In this document: one piece after another, positions 7,502 through 17,700 of the stretch
Layout: every line of letters starts with the position of its first letter
How positions within the stretch are numbered: position 1 is the stretch's first letter
From: Bosea sp. Tri-49
GTDB taxonomy: Bacteria; Pseudomonadota; Alphaproteobacteria; Rhizobiales; Beijerinckiaceae
Direction: 5' to 3'
Assembly: GCF_003952665.1 (NCBI RefSeq)
Contig: NZ_CP017946.1
Span: forward strand, 868,001 to 932,000
Length of the DNA stretch: 64,000 nt
The notes under the pieces: model-generated
Told to the model about the DNA's origin: nothing
Seen by the model: the letters and a program-made list of their open reading frames with translations, nothing else
Database searches by the model: none
Program-made: the position numbers and the translations under genes

Positions 7502-8512
7502 ATGCTCGCCAAGTTCGAACGCTATCCGCTGACCTTCGGGCCGTCGCCGATCGAGAAGCTGCCGCGCCTCTCCGCGCATCTCGGCGGCTCTGTCGAGCTC
7601 TATGCCAAGCGCGAGGATTGCAATTCCGGTCTCGCCTTCGGCGGCAATAAATTGCGCAAGCTCGAATACATCGTCCCGGACGCGATCGCGTCCGGCGCCG
7701 ACACGCTGGTCTCGATCGGTGGCGTGCAGTCGAACCATACCCGCATGGTCGCAGCGACCGCGGCCAAGATCGGCATGAAGTGCCGGCTGGTGCAGGAAAG
7801 CTGGGTGCCGCATGAGGACGCGGTCTACGACCGGGTCGGCAATATCCTGCTGTCGCGGGTGATGGGCGCCCATGTCGAGCTGGTCGACGAGGGCTTCGAC
7901 ATCGGCATCCGGGCGAGCTGGGAAAACGCGCTGGCAGATGTGAAGGCGAAGGGCGGCAAGCCCTATGCGATCCCGGCCGGCGCTTCCGTGCACAAATTCG
8001 GCGGGCTCGGCTATGTCGGCTTCGCCGAGGAGGTGAGGGCGCAGGAGGAAGAGCTCGGCTTCAAGTTCGACTACATCGTCGTCTGCACCGTCACCGGCTC
8101 GACCCATGCCGGCATGGTGGTCGGCTTTGCCAAGGACGGCCGCCAACGCAACGTCATTGGCATCGACGCCTCCTTCACGCCGGCGCAGACCCGGGCGCAG
8201 GTGCTCGACATCGCCCAGAAGACCTCCGATCTCGTCGGCGGCAAGGCGATCACGGCGGACGACATCGTGCTCAACGAGGATTACGCCTATCCGGTCTATG
8301 GCGTGCCGTCGCAGGAGACGATCGAGGCGATCCGCCTGTCGGCCCGGCTCGAGGGCATGATGACCGACCCCGTCTATGAGGGGAAATCGATGCAGGGCAT
8401 GATCGACCTGGTGAAGAAGGGCTTCTTCCCGGCCGGCTCGAAGGTGCTCTACGCCCATCTCGGCGGCGTGCCGGCGATCAACGGCTACAGCTACACCTTC
8501 CGCAATGGTTGA
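7502..8512 (+). CDS. acdS: 1-aminocyclopropane-1-carboxylate (ACC) deaminase
   Basis: A PLP enzyme that splits ACC, the precursor of plant ethylene, into 2-oxobutanoate and ammonia. It has 336 residues, close to the 338 of the Pseudomonas enzyme. The PLP lysine is K50 in [11 protein letters not shown] and the conserved serine is S77 in GGVQSNHT. Two positions separate true ACC deaminases from D-cysteine desulfhydrases: Glu at the position of Pseudomonas E295 (here E293, in DPVYEGKS) and Leu at L322 (here L320, in YAHLGG). Both are of the ACC deaminase type. It is divergent from acdR. A plant-associated lifestyle is a fair inference. Confidence 0.95.
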   Translation: MLAKFERYPLTFGPSPIEKLPRLSAHLGGSVELYAKREDCNSGLAFGGNKLRKLEYIVPDAIASGADTLVSIGGVQSNHTRMVAATAAKIGMKCRLVQESWVPHEDAVYDRVGNILLSRVMGAHVELVDEGFDIGIRASWENALADVKAKGGKPYAIPAGASVHKFGGLGYVGFAEEVRAQEEELGFKFDYIVVCTVTGSTHAGMVVGFAKDGRQRNVIGIDASFTPAQTRAQVLDIAQKTSDLVGGKAITADDIVLNEDYAYPVYGVPSQETIEAIRLSARLEGMMTDPVYEGKSMQGMIDLVKKGFFPAGSKVLYAHLGGVPAINGYSYTFRNG

Positions 8513-8517
8513 GCGCC

Positions 8518-8808
8518 ATGGAAGCGCTCGTCCTTTGTGAGATCGCGGCGGGTCGCGAGGATCTGCGCGAAGCCTTGCTCGCGCGCATCGGTCGGCTCGG
8601 CCTTCACGGGCGGGCGAAGCTGAATTTCGTCGCCCGTGATCGGGACCTCGGCGATGGCGTGATCCTGGCGGTCGCTTTCCCGAGGCAGGCCGAGGCGGAG
8701 CGCTTTGTCGTCGAGGCGATTGGCGACGGGCTCGGCCCGACTGCTCTCAGGCTGCTTACGCTCGAAGCCGTCTGGCAGGCCGAGCCGCTGCCGCTGATGT
8801 TCCCCTGA
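8518..8808 (+). CDS. Small conserved-looking protein downstream of acdS, unknown function
   Basis: A 96-residue ORF beginning MEALVLCEIAAG, five bases after the acdS stop. A TTG at 8509 would add three residues and overlap acdS. Codon third positions are strongly GC as in its neighbours, which supports real coding. No signal peptide, membrane segment or known motif is visible. The composition is that of a small soluble alpha/beta protein. Spacing suggests co-transcription with acdS, but I know no function. Confidence 0.6.
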   Translation: MEALVLCEIAAGREDLREALLARIGRLGLHGRAKLNFVARDRDLGDGVILAVAFPRQAEAERFVVEAIGDGLGPTALRLLTLEAVWQAEPLPLMFP

Positions 8809-8811
8809 GAC

Positions 8812-8827
8812 GGCTCGGCGCCGAGCC
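8812..8827. terminator. Perfect GC-rich palindrome between convergent genes
   Basis: GGCTCGGCGCCGAGCC is a perfect 16-bp dyad filling the gap between the acdS companion and the antiporter gene on the other strand. With no loop it may form a short stem or be a bidirectional terminator core. No T tract is present. Confidence 0.4.
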
Positions 8828-10639
8828 TTACGGCTTGGCGCCGACCGCATCCGGCAGGTCGCCAATGACCGTGCCCGCTGCCTTTGGCTTGGTGAGCGGG
8901 GCGGGGGTCGGCTGGTTGCCGTGGACCAGGTCCTGGCCGGCATAGATGTCGCTCGCGACCTGGAGGTCGAGGCGCTCGGCATCGCGACGGCGGACATCCT
9001 CGACGATCTCCGCGGCTTCCTCTTCCGGCACGCCGAGCGCACGCAGGACCTCGCCGCCGAAGACCATGGCGGATTCGAAGGTCTCGCGGATCTGGTAGTC
9101 GACGCCGGCACGGATCAGGTCCATCGAATGGCCGCGGTCGAAGGCGCGCACGAACAGCTTCGCATGCGGGAACTCGGCCTGCGCGACCCGCACGATCGCG
9201 TTGGCCGTCTCGCGCTTCTCGACGCAGACCAGGATCGCCTCGGCCTGATGGGCACCCGAGGCGTGCAGGATGTCGGCGCGGGTGCCGTCGCCGTAATAGA
9301 CCTTGAAGCCGAAGGTCGCCGCGGCCTGGATCATCTCCACATCGGTCTCGATCAGCGAGATGCTGCAGCCGCGGGCGAGCAAGGCCTGGCTCGCGACCTG
9401 ACCGAAACGGCCGAAGCCGACGACGAGGATGCGTCCCTTGAGGCCCTCGGCATGCTCGATGCCATCCAGAGATTCTCGCTCAGCCGGCATGAAGCGGTCG
9501 ATGGCGAGCACGACCAGCGGGGTGATCGCCATCGACAGGATGACGATGGCGCTGGCGATCGCGTTGATCCGCGCGTCGAAAATGCCAGCCGCTGCCGCGG
9601 CGCTGTAGAGTACGAAGGCGAACTCACCGCCCTGCGAGAACAGCGCGACGCGGGTGATCGCATTGCGCGTGCGGGTGCGGAACAGCTTGGCGACGATGAA
9701 GATGCCGGCCGCCTTGACCAGCATGAAGGCGGCGACGCCGAGGGCGACGGCCTGCCATTCCTGTCCGATCAGCTTGAGATCGAGCGACATGCCGACGGCG
9801 AGGAAGAACATGCCGAGCAGCAGGCCGCGGAACGGCTCGATATCGGCCTCGAGCTGATGGCGGAAAGTCGATTCCGAGAGCAGCACGCCGGCAAGGAAGG
9901 CGCCCATCGCCATCGAGAGACCACCGAGCTGCATCGCCAGGGCCGAGCCGAGCACGACGAGCAGCGCGGCGCCGGTCATGACTTCGCGGGCCTGGGCGTT
10001 GGCGAGCAGCCGGAACATCGGGTTGAGCAGCCATTTGCCGGCGACGACGAGGCCGACGAGCGAGCCGGCGCCGATCAGCAGGGGCATGAGGCCGCCACTC
10101 TCGGCAGCCTTCGTCGGAGCCAGCACGGCGACGACCGCGAGCAGCGGCACGATGGCGAGGTCTTCGAGCAGGAGGATCGAGACCGCCTGCTGGCCCTGCG
10201 GCGTCGAGGCCTCGCCGCGCTCGTTCAGCATCTGCATCACGACGGCAGTGGAGGACAAAACGAAACCCATGCCGGCGATGAAGGCGGCGGCGGGGCTGAG
10301 GCCGGCGAGAATGCCGACGCCGGTCAGCAGCGCGCCGCAGAGCCCGACCTGGGCGACACCGAGGCCGAAGATCTCGCCGCGCAGGTTCCAGAGCCGCGAG
10401 GGCTGCATCTCCAGCCCGATGATGAACAGGAACATGACGACGCCGAACTCGGCGACGTGGAGCACGCTCTCGGGATTGGAGAACAGGCCGATGCCGGAGG
10501 GGCCGATGACGAGGCCGCCGGCGAAATAGCCGAGCACCGAGCCGAGCTTGAGCTTCCGGAAGATCGGCACCGCGATGACGCCAGCCCCGAGAAGGCCGAC
10601 CGCCTGAACCAGATCCTGAGAGAAACCCTCCGCCGCCAT
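8828..10639 (-). CDS. Kef-type monovalent cation:proton antiporter with TrkA-N domain
   Basis: A 603-residue CPA2-family antiporter. Residues about 1-385 form roughly a dozen membrane helices, including GYFAGGLVIGPSGIGLF, FVLSSTAVVMQML and the family segment FSQGGEFAFVLY. Residues about 400-520 are a cytoplasmic Rossmann domain (RILVVGFGRFGQVASQAL, a GxGxxG nucleotide-binding turn), the RCK/TrkA-N gate of KefB/KefC proteins. The tail from about 540 is polar and proline-rich. K+/H+ exchange protecting against electrophiles is the family role. I see no KefF/KefG partner next to it, so the regulatory ligand is open. Confidence 0.9.
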   Translation of the reverse strand: MAAEGFSQDLVQAVGLLGAGVIAVPIFRKLKLGSVLGYFAGGLVIGPSGIGLFSNPESVLHVAEFGVVMFLFIIGLEMQPSRLWNLRGEIFGLGVAQVGLCGALLTGVGILAGLSPAAAFIAGMGFVLSSTAVVMQMLNERGEASTPQGQQAVSILLLEDLAIVPLLAVVAVLAPTKAAESGGLMPLLIGAGSLVGLVVAGKWLLNPMFRLLANAQAREVMTGAALLVVLGSALAMQLGGLSMAMGAFLAGVLLSESTFRHQLEADIEPFRGLLLGMFFLAVGMSLDLKLIGQEWQAVALGVAAFMLVKAAGIFIVAKLFRTRTRNAITRVALFSQGGEFAFVLYSAAAAAGIFDARINAIASAIVILSMAITPLVVLAIDRFMPAERESLDGIEHAEGLKGRILVVGFGRFGQVASQALLARGCSISLIETDVEMIQAAATFGFKVYYGDGTRADILHASGAHQAEAILVCVEKRETANAIVRVAQAEFPHAKLFVRAFDRGHSMDLIRAGVDYQIRETFESAMVFGGEVLRALGVPEEEAAEIVEDVRRRDAERLDLQVASDIYAGQDLVHGNQPTPAPLTKPKAAGTVIGDLPDAVGAKP

Positions 10640-10762
10640 AACGCTCCCTTTGCCTGCCTTCGCTGTGGATATCCGTGCCTCCGAAACAGAAGGCGTCGGG
10701 GCGGTTTAGGCAAGCTTTCGCTCGGCCGCCAGAGCGCCCGGACAACACGATGCAGCTAGCGT

Positions 10763-10793
10763 GCCGGCCGGCCAACGCTTGCCGGCCGGCTTT
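10763..10793 (+). terminator. Strong GC hairpin upstream of gnd
   Basis: Arms GCCGGCCGGC (10763-10772 and 10781-10790) are followed by TTT, giving a rho-independent-like shape on the plus strand. It lies about 60 bp before the gnd start, so it may shield gnd from upstream transcription or be a leader structure. Confidence 0.35.
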
Positions 10794-10851
10794 CATCGGG
10801 GCATTTAGCATCGCCAAAGCCGGCTTTCTGCCGGCAGCAGGAGCCTTCGCT

Positions 10852-11838
10852 ATGCAGCTTGGAGTGGTCGGCCTCGGCCGCATGGGAGCCAATATCGTCC
10901 GGCGGCTGCACCGCGCCGGGCACAATTGCGTGGTCTATGACCGCGACCCTAAGCCGGGCGAGGCGCTGGCAAAGGACGGCGCCGTCAATGTCGGCGATCT
11001 CAAGGAGATGGTCGCCAAGTTGGAGGCGCCGCGCGCGATCTGGATCATGCTGCCGGCCGGCGAGATCACCGAGAAGACGCTCGTCGATCTCACGGCGATG
11101 ATGGCGCCCGGCGACACGCTGATCGATGGCGGCAACGCCTTCTGGAAGGACGATGTCCGGCGCGGGCGCGAGCTCGAGGCCAAGGGCCTGCACTATCTCG
11201 ACATCGGCACCTCAGGCGGCGTGCACGGGCTGGAGCGCGGCTATTGCCTGATGATCGGCGGCGACAAGGGCGTGTTCGATCGGCTCGAGCCGATCTTCCA
11301 GGCGCTGGCGCCGGGGAAGGGCGGGATCGAGCCGACCAGGCATCGCGAGGGGCGCAATCCAACGGCCGAGCAGGGCTATCTGCATTGCGGCCCGGCCGGC
11401 GCCGGCCATTTCGTCAAGATGATCCATAACGGCATTGAATACGGGATGATGCAGGCCTTCGCCGAGGGCTTCGACCTCCTGCGCAACGCCTCGGCCAAGG
11501 ACGGTTTGCCCGAGGAATACGGCTTCAATTTCGATGTCGCCGAGATCGCCGAGGTCTGGCGACGCGGCTCGGTCGTGACCTCCTGGCTGCTCGACCTGAC
11601 CGCCGAGGCGCTCGCGGCCGACGAAGAGCTCGGCGCCTATTCCGGCCATGTCTCGGATTCCGGCGAGGGCCGCTGGACGGTGCAGGCGGCGATCGAGACC
11701 GCGACTCCGGCCGAGGTGCTGACCTCCTCGCTCTACACCCGCTTCCGCTCGCGCAAGGACCACACCTTCGCCGAAAAAATCCTCTCCGCCATGCGCGCCG
11801 GCTTCGGTGGCCATGTCGAGCCGAAGAAGCAGGGCTGA
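10852..11838 (+). CDS. gnd: 6-phosphogluconate dehydrogenase, short (NAD-type) form
   Basis: Oxidative decarboxylation of 6-phosphogluconate to ribulose 5-phosphate. This is the 328-residue short class rather than the 470-residue E. coli type. The Rossmann motif [12 protein letters not shown] opens the protein and the second strand ends VVYDRDPKP. An aspartate there suggests NAD rather than NADP, as in the YqeC/GndA short class. The catalytic region includes [19 protein letters not shown]. The ATG chosen follows GCAGGAG, and an in-frame ATG farther upstream would add a non-conserved arm running through the GC hairpin. It is six bases from gntK, as one operon. Confidence 0.92.
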   Translation: MQLGVVGLGRMGANIVRRLHRAGHNCVVYDRDPKPGEALAKDGAVNVGDLKEMVAKLEAPRAIWIMLPAGEITEKTLVDLTAMMAPGDTLIDGGNAFWKDDVRRGRELEAKGLHYLDIGTSGGVHGLERGYCLMIGGDKGVFDRLEPIFQALAPGKGGIEPTRHREGRNPTAEQGYLHCGPAGAGHFVKMIHNGIEYGMMQAFAEGFDLLRNASAKDGLPEEYGFNFDVAEIAEVWRRGSVVTSWLLDLTAEALAADEELGAYSGHVSDSGEGRWTVQAAIETATPAEVLTSSLYTRFRSRKDHTFAEKILSAMRAGFGGHVEPKKQG

Positions 11839-11844
11839 GCGAGC

Positions 11845-12372
11845 ATGACCTTTGCCAAGGACGCCGGGAAACCGGCGGTGATCGTCGTGATGGGCGTGGC
11901 GAGCTCGGGCAAGACCTCGCTCGGTGAACGGCTGGCCGAGCGGCTCGGCTGGCCATTTCGGGATGCCGACTCGTTCCACCCGCCTGTGAACGTCGCGAAG
12001 ATGTCGAGCGGCATTCCGCTGACCGACGAGGATCGCAAGCCCTGGCTGGCTGCGATCGCGGCCTGGATCGACGCGCTTCGCAGCAGCGGCGGCAACGGCA
12101 TCGTCACCTGCTCGGCGCTGAAGAAGGCGTATCGCGATGTGATCGTCGGGAAACGGCCTGATGTCGCGCTGGTCTATCTCCAGGGCTCGCGCGAGCTGAT
12201 CGGCCAGCGCATGGCGGCGCGCCAGCACCATTTCATGCCGCCCGCGCTGCTCGACAGTCAGTTCGCCACGCTGGAGGAGCCGGGTCCGAACGAGAACCCG
12301 CTCGTCGTCCAGGTCGAAGCGAGCAAGGACGCGATCGTCGAGCAGGTCGTGCGCGAGCTGCGGCTCGGCTAG
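11845..12372 (+). CDS. gntK: Gluconokinase
   Basis: Phosphorylates gluconate to 6-phosphogluconate, the substrate of the gene immediately upstream. It has 175 residues, normal for GntK/IdnK. The P-loop is GVASSGKTS (residues about 17-25), followed by the substrate segment DADSFHPPVNVAKMSSGIPL and DEDRKPWL, all family-typical, and by TCSALKKAYRD. The spacing of six bases from gnd indicates co-transcription and a short gluconate catabolic route. Confidence 0.94.
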   Translation: MTFAKDAGKPAVIVVMGVASSGKTSLGERLAERLGWPFRDADSFHPPVNVAKMSSGIPLTDEDRKPWLAAIAAWIDALRSSGGNGIVTCSALKKAYRDVIVGKRPDVALVYLQGSRELIGQRMAARQHHFMPPALLDSQFATLEEPGPNENPLVVQVEASKDAIVEQVVRELRLG

Positions 12373-12482
12373 CCGTCCGGCGCCGGCTGCAAGCCCGCTC
12401 CCAGTTTCAACCGATTGAAAAAAGGTCGCAATCGGCGCATTGCTTGGGGGAGGCGGGGGAGCCGCCGTTCCAAGGTATCATC

Positions 12483-14012
12483 ATGCTCGACAAAGCCGCC
12501 CCGCCGCGCACGCTGAAGCTCAATGCCGCCGACAATGTCGCGGTCGCCGTCGATCCGATCGATGTCGGTGTCAGCGCAGCCGGAGTCACTGCGCTGAAGC
12601 GCATCCCGCGCGGCCACAAGGTTGCGCTGACCCGGATCGCCAAGGACGAGCCGATCCGCAAGTTCGGCCAGATCATCGGCTTCGCCACGCTCGATATCCC
12701 GCCAGGCGAATGGGTGCACGAACACAATACCGGCTTCCACGCCTTCGAGCGCGACTATGCCTATGCCGCCGAAGCGAAGACGGAGTTCGTGCTGCCGGTC
12801 GAGCAGCAGGCGACCTTCGAGGGGTTTCGCCGCAAGGCCGGCAATGCTGGCACGCGCAACTATGTCGGCATCCTCACTTCAGTGAACTGCTCGGCTTCGG
12901 CCGCACGCTTCATGGCCGAGGAGGTCAAGCGCTCGGGCCTGCTCGCCGACTACCCCAATGTCGACGGCGTCATCGCCCTGACCCACGGCACCGGCTGCGG
13001 CATCGACTACAACGGCGAGAGCTTCGAAGTCCTGAAGCGCACGACCTGGGGCTATGCCTGCAACCCGAACATGGCGGCGGTGCTCGTCGTCGGACTCGGC
13101 TGCGAGGGCTTCCAGATCAAGCGGATGAAGGAAGCCTACGGCGTCGAGGAGAGCGACGTCTTCCGGACGCTGACCATCCAGGAAACCGGCGGCACCCGGA
13201 AGGCGGTCGCAGCCGGGATCGAGGCGCTGAAGGTGATGCTGCCGATCGCCAACCAGGCCAAGCGCGAGACCGTGCCGGCGTCCGAATTGATGCTCGCTTT
13301 GCAATGCGGTGGATCGGATGGTTATTCCGGCATCACCGCCAATCCGGCGCTGGGCAAGGCGGTCGACCTCCTGGTCGAGCATGGCGGCACCGCGATCCTC
13401 TCCGAGACGCCGGAGATCTACGGTGCCGAACACCTGCTCACCCGCCGCGCCGCCACCCGCGAGGTCGGCGAAAAACTCGTCGGCATCATCAAGTGGTGGG
13501 AGGACTATACGGCGCGAGCCCGGATGGACATGAACAATAACCCGTCGCCCGGCAACAAGGCCGGCGGGCTGACCACCATCCTGGAAAAGTCGCTCGGCGC
13601 GGCCGCCAAGGGCGGCACCAAGACGCTGGCCGCCGTCTACCACTATGCCGAGCCGGTCCGGAGCAAAGGCTTCGTCTATATGGACACGCCCGGCTACGAC
13701 CCGGTTTCTGCCACGGGGCAGGTCGCCGGCGGCGCCAACATCCTCGCCTTCACCACCGGCCGCGGCTCGGCCTATGGCTGCAAGCCGACGCCCTCGGTCA
13801 AGCTTGCGACCAACACCCCGATGTATCTGAAGCAGACCGACGACATGGACCTCAATTGCGGCGATGTCCTCGACGGCGTGACGCTGGAGGAGAAGGGCAA
13901 GGAGATCTTCGACTATCTGCTGAAGATCGCCTCGGGCGAGAAATCGAAGTCCGAAGAGATGGGCTATGGCGATGCCGAGTTCGTGCCCTGGCAGATCGGT
14001 GCGACGATGTGA
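12483..14012 (+). CDS. UxaA/GarD-family sugar-acid dehydratase (altronate dehydratase type)
   Basis: A 509-residue single-chain enzyme. Residues about 15-100 form the small SAF-like domain (GHKVALTRIAKDEPIRKFGQ). The remainder is the catalytic UxaA domain with THGTGCGID, VVGLGCEGFQ and ALQCGGSDGYSG, which carry the conserved cysteines expected for iron binding. The family dehydrates altronate or galactarate, and the exact substrate cannot be read from sequence. The ATG is set by similarity (MLDKAAPP). An in-frame ATG 39 bp upstream gives a less typical N-terminus. Its position after gnd/gntK fits hexuronate or sugar-acid use. Confidence 0.85.
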   Translation: MLDKAAPPRTLKLNAADNVAVAVDPIDVGVSAAGVTALKRIPRGHKVALTRIAKDEPIRKFGQIIGFATLDIPPGEWVHEHNTGFHAFERDYAYAAEAKTEFVLPVEQQATFEGFRRKAGNAGTRNYVGILTSVNCSASAARFMAEEVKRSGLLADYPNVDGVIALTHGTGCGIDYNGESFEVLKRTTWGYACNPNMAAVLVVGLGCEGFQIKRMKEAYGVEESDVFRTLTIQETGGTRKAVAAGIEALKVMLPIANQAKRETVPASELMLALQCGGSDGYSGITANPALGKAVDLLVEHGGTAILSETPEIYGAEHLLTRRAATREVGEKLVGIIKWWEDYTARARMDMNNNPSPGNKAGGLTTILEKSLGAAAKGGTKTLAAVYHYAEPVRSKGFVYMDTPGYDPVSATGQVAGGANILAFTTGRGSAYGCKPTPSVKLATNTPMYLKQTDDMDLNCGDVLDGVTLEEKGKEIFDYLLKIASGEKSKSEEMGYGDAEFVPWQIGATM

Positions 14013-14763
14013 GAGGGCGGCTCGTCATAGATCGCACGTGCCGGGGTTACCCCGTCGGATTTAAGGTGTTTGTTGAGCACTAGAGTCGGGTTCAGATTTC
14101 GGATGGAAACGCAGAGCGTTTCCATCCGAGCATGATGTTGCCTGAAAGCCGGTTCCTACTATCCGCTAGCGCGAACCTTCGGTTCGGAGCCATATTCTAG
14201 CCTATAGCACCATCCGCCAACAGCGAACTCAAGTGTAGTCCAACCAAAAGACCCTGGATGCATGTGCCGGCGCATATCGGCCAGAGCACGGTGCGATCAT
14301 GTCTGGCGTGTCATCCGGGTCACCTTCGCAAAAATTTTGAGATGGTGAATCCGGGCGATTTCCCCAGCGGCGCCGTCCAGGACAGATGCGCCGGCGACCT
14401 GGACGTCTCCCGCCATGCAAGGCCAGAACATAAGCGGCATTGCCCACATTTCTCGCGAATACTTCGGTTTTTAGTTCGCGTCGGCTGGCTGAATTCAAAG
14501 CGGGAGGAATGGGCGGTGGTGACGGAGCGAAGCAAGGCCAGGTAGCTTGCTTTCCATAGTATCCGGCTTAGCCAATTCAAAATTCCGCTTGCAGATTCTG
14601 TATAAGCAATATCGCTTGACGCCCAGAGCGTGATGCTCTCCTTATGATATTGGTTAAATTTCCCTAAAGGAATGAACAGAGGTCGATGACTGCGGTCATC
14701 TCTCCGTTGCATGTCCAACTGTCTGATGCCGCGATTCATTTTCATGCGTGAAAGGGACGTTCG
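14013..14763. other. 750-bp region without a supported gene
   Basis: This is the longest stretch without a gene here and is visibly richer in A and T than its surroundings. It holds the hairpin and repeat fragment at 14101-14156, a second small inverted repeat (GAACCTTCGGTTC) near 14173, and the upstream region of the RTX gene. Several ORFs of 90-140 codons exist on both strands but overlap each other, have poor codon use and show no recognisable domain. It may be the scar of an older insertion or a long regulated leader for the RTX gene. Confidence 0.5.
14101..14156. repeat. Hairpin plus Rhizobiales-type repeat fragment
   Basis: A strong inverted repeat (GGATGGAAACG, CAGAG loop, CGTTTCCATCC; 14101-14127) is followed by GAGCATGATGTTGCCTGAAAG and CCGGTTCC. 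The second half resembles the element at 5210-5254. Confidence 0.5.
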
Positions 14764-17700
14764 ATGCCTGTCTTCAATGGCACTGCAGGAGACGATACGC
14801 TAACCGGCAGCGGCAGCGACGACACCCTAAACGGTCTGGCGGGCAACGACATTCTGATTGGCGGGGGCGGCGCGGATATCCTTGACGGCGGATCTGGCTT
14901 CGATACCGCGAGCTATCAGAATGCGATAGCCGGGATTGTCGTGGATCTGACCACCCCGGGCAACAACACCGGCGAAGCCGCAGGTGACACCTATATCTCG
15001 ATTGAGAACGTACGGGGCAGCGCCTTCAACGACACGTTGACGGGCAATGCCGGCGACAACGTGCTGCGCGGCGGCCTCGGGGCCGACTTGCTGAATGGCG
15101 GCGGCGGTTTCGATTTCGCCGATTATCGCAATTCCACGACGGGCATAACGGTCAGCCTGACCAATCCGGCTTCCAACACCGGCGAAGCTGCCGGGGATCT
15201 TTACGCCTCGATTGAAGGTCTGCGCGGTGGCGACTTCAATGACCTCCTGATTGGCGACGCAGGCGACAACTTTCTCCGCGGCGGACTTGGCGCCGATGCC
15301 TTGAACGGTGGCGGCGGCTTTGATTTTGCCGATTACACGAGCGCGACGGCAGGTGTCACCGTCAGCCTGACCGATCCTGCCATCAATACCGGCGAAGCTG
15401 CGGGCGACAGCTATTTCTCGATCGAAGGCGTGCGCGGGAGCGATTTCAACGACACGCTGATCGGCGATGCGAACCTGAATTTTCTGCGTGGTGGCCTCGG
15501 GGCAGATACGCTCAACGGCGCCGGCGGCTTCGACTACGCCGACTATCGCTACGCCATCGCAGGCATAACAGTCAGCCTGGCCAATGCCGCGATCAATACC
15601 GGCGAAGCTGCGGGCGACACCTTCATCTCGATCGAGGGTTTGCGCGGCAGCGATTTCGGCGACACGCTGACCGGTGACGGCAACGACAACTTCCTGCGCG
15701 GCGGTCTGGGGGCGGACGCGCTGAATGGCGGTGGCGGCTCCGACTATGCCGACTATTTCAATGCCACGACAGGCATAACGGCCAGCCTTGCCAACCCCAA
15801 TGCCAATACCGGCGAGGCCGCGGGCGATACCTATGTCTCGATCGAAAACCTGGATGGCAGCGTTTTCAATGACACGCTGATTGGCGATGCCGGCGACAAC
15901 GTCCTGCGCGGCGGTCTCGGAGCGGATTCGCTGGCTGGTGGCAACGGCGATGACTCTGCCGACTACTCCAATGCCGCGACAGGCCTAACCGCCAGCCTTG
16001 CCAACCCCAATGCCAATACCGGCGAGGCCGCAGGCGACACCTACAGTTCGATCGAAAATCTGCGCGGGAGCGATTTCAATGACACGCTGACGGGCGACGC
16101 TGGTGACAACGTTCTCAGGGGCGGTCTCGGATCGGATGCGCTGAACGGCGGCGACGGCTTCGACTTCGCCGACTATCGCAACGCCGCAGCGGGCGTAACT
16201 GTCAGCCTGACCAATCCTGCGATCAATACCGGCGAGGCCGCCGGCGATACCTATGTTTCGATCGAAGGCGTGCGCGGCAGCCAGTTCAACGACCTTCTGA
16301 TCGGCGATGCCGGCGACAATTATCTGCGTGGCCGAAATGGCGCCGACGTGCTGAATGGCGCCGGCGGCTTTGACTACGCCGACTATTCGGGCGCGACGGC
16401 CGGTGTCGTAGCGAGCCTGACCAATCCTGCGCTCAATACCGGCGATGCTGCGGGCGACACCTATATCTCAATCGAAGGCCTGCGCGGCACCGATTTCAAC
16501 GACACGCTGATCGGCGATGCGGGCGACAATTATCTGCGCGGTCGTCTGGGCGCGGATCTACTGAACGGTGCGGACGGCTTCGACTACGCCGATTATCGCA
16601 ACGCGACGACAGGCATATTGGCCAGCCTGACCAATTCTGCGATCAATACCGGCGATGCTGCCGGCGACATCTATATCTCGATCGAAGGCCTGCGCGGCAC
16701 CGACTTCAACGACACCCTGATCGGCGATGCCAACGACAATTTCCTTCGGGGCCGAGCTGGCGCTGACGTGTTGGATGGTGCTGGCGGCTTTGACTATGCC
16801 GACTACGTGAACGCGACGACTGCTGTCGTAGCGAGCCTCGCCAATCCCGGCATCAATACCGGCGATGCTGCCGGCGACACTTATGTCTCGATCGAAGGCC
16901 TGCGTGGCGGCGACTTCAACGACACGTTGACGGGCGACGCCGGCAGTAACTCTCTGCGCGGCGGTCTCGGCGCGGATGCGCTGAATGGTGGCGACGGCAT
17001 CGACTATGCCGACTATCGCAACGCCTCCGCGGGCGTAACCGTCAGTCTCGCCAACCCGGGTGCGAATATCGGCGAGGCCGTGGGCGACACTTATGTTTCG
17101 ATCGAAGGCCTGCGCGGCGGCGACTTCAACGACATTTTGACGGGCGACGCCGGTGACAATTTCCTGCGTGGCGGCCAGGGCGCGGACGTGCTCGACGGCG
17201 GCGGCGGGTTCGATCTTGCCGAATACACCAACGCTACGGCCGGCGTAACCGTCAGCCTGCTGACGCCTGCCGGCAACAGCGGGGAAGCCGCCGGCGACAC
17301 TTTCACGTCTATCGAGGGCGTTCACGGTTCGGGGTTCGCCGACACGCTTTTGGGCGACGGCGCCGTCAATCAGCTCTTCGGGCTGAACGGCAACGACGTG
17401 CTCTACGGTTTTGGCGGCAATGATTCGATCAACGGAGGCGCTGGCGTCGACCTGCTAACCGGCGGCGCGGGCGCGGATGCACTGGTCGGCGGTGCTGATT
17501 TCGACTTCGCCCGCTATGATGACAGCTCGATCGGCGTCACGGTGCGGCTCGATCTCGGCACCGGCGTCGGCGGGGATGCGCAGGGCGACCAACTCGTCGG
17601 GATCGAGGCGCTCATAGGTTCGGCCTTCGCCGATCTTCTGATCGGCGACGCGGGCAGCAACGCACTACTCGGGCTTGGCGGAAACGACACGCTCTATGGC

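Noticed and set aside
8921..10759. A 612-codon open frame on the plus strand
   Set aside because: It lies antisense to the Kef-type antiporter gene. Its translation is low-complexity (runs of Arg, Asp, Glu, His) with no domain. It is a mirror of GC-rich codon use on the other strand.
14320..14745. A 141-codon minus-strand ORF and other short ORFs before the RTX gene
   Set aside because: They overlap each other on both strands, lack the genome's GC-rich third positions and show no ribosome site or domain. I leave the region as non-coding.
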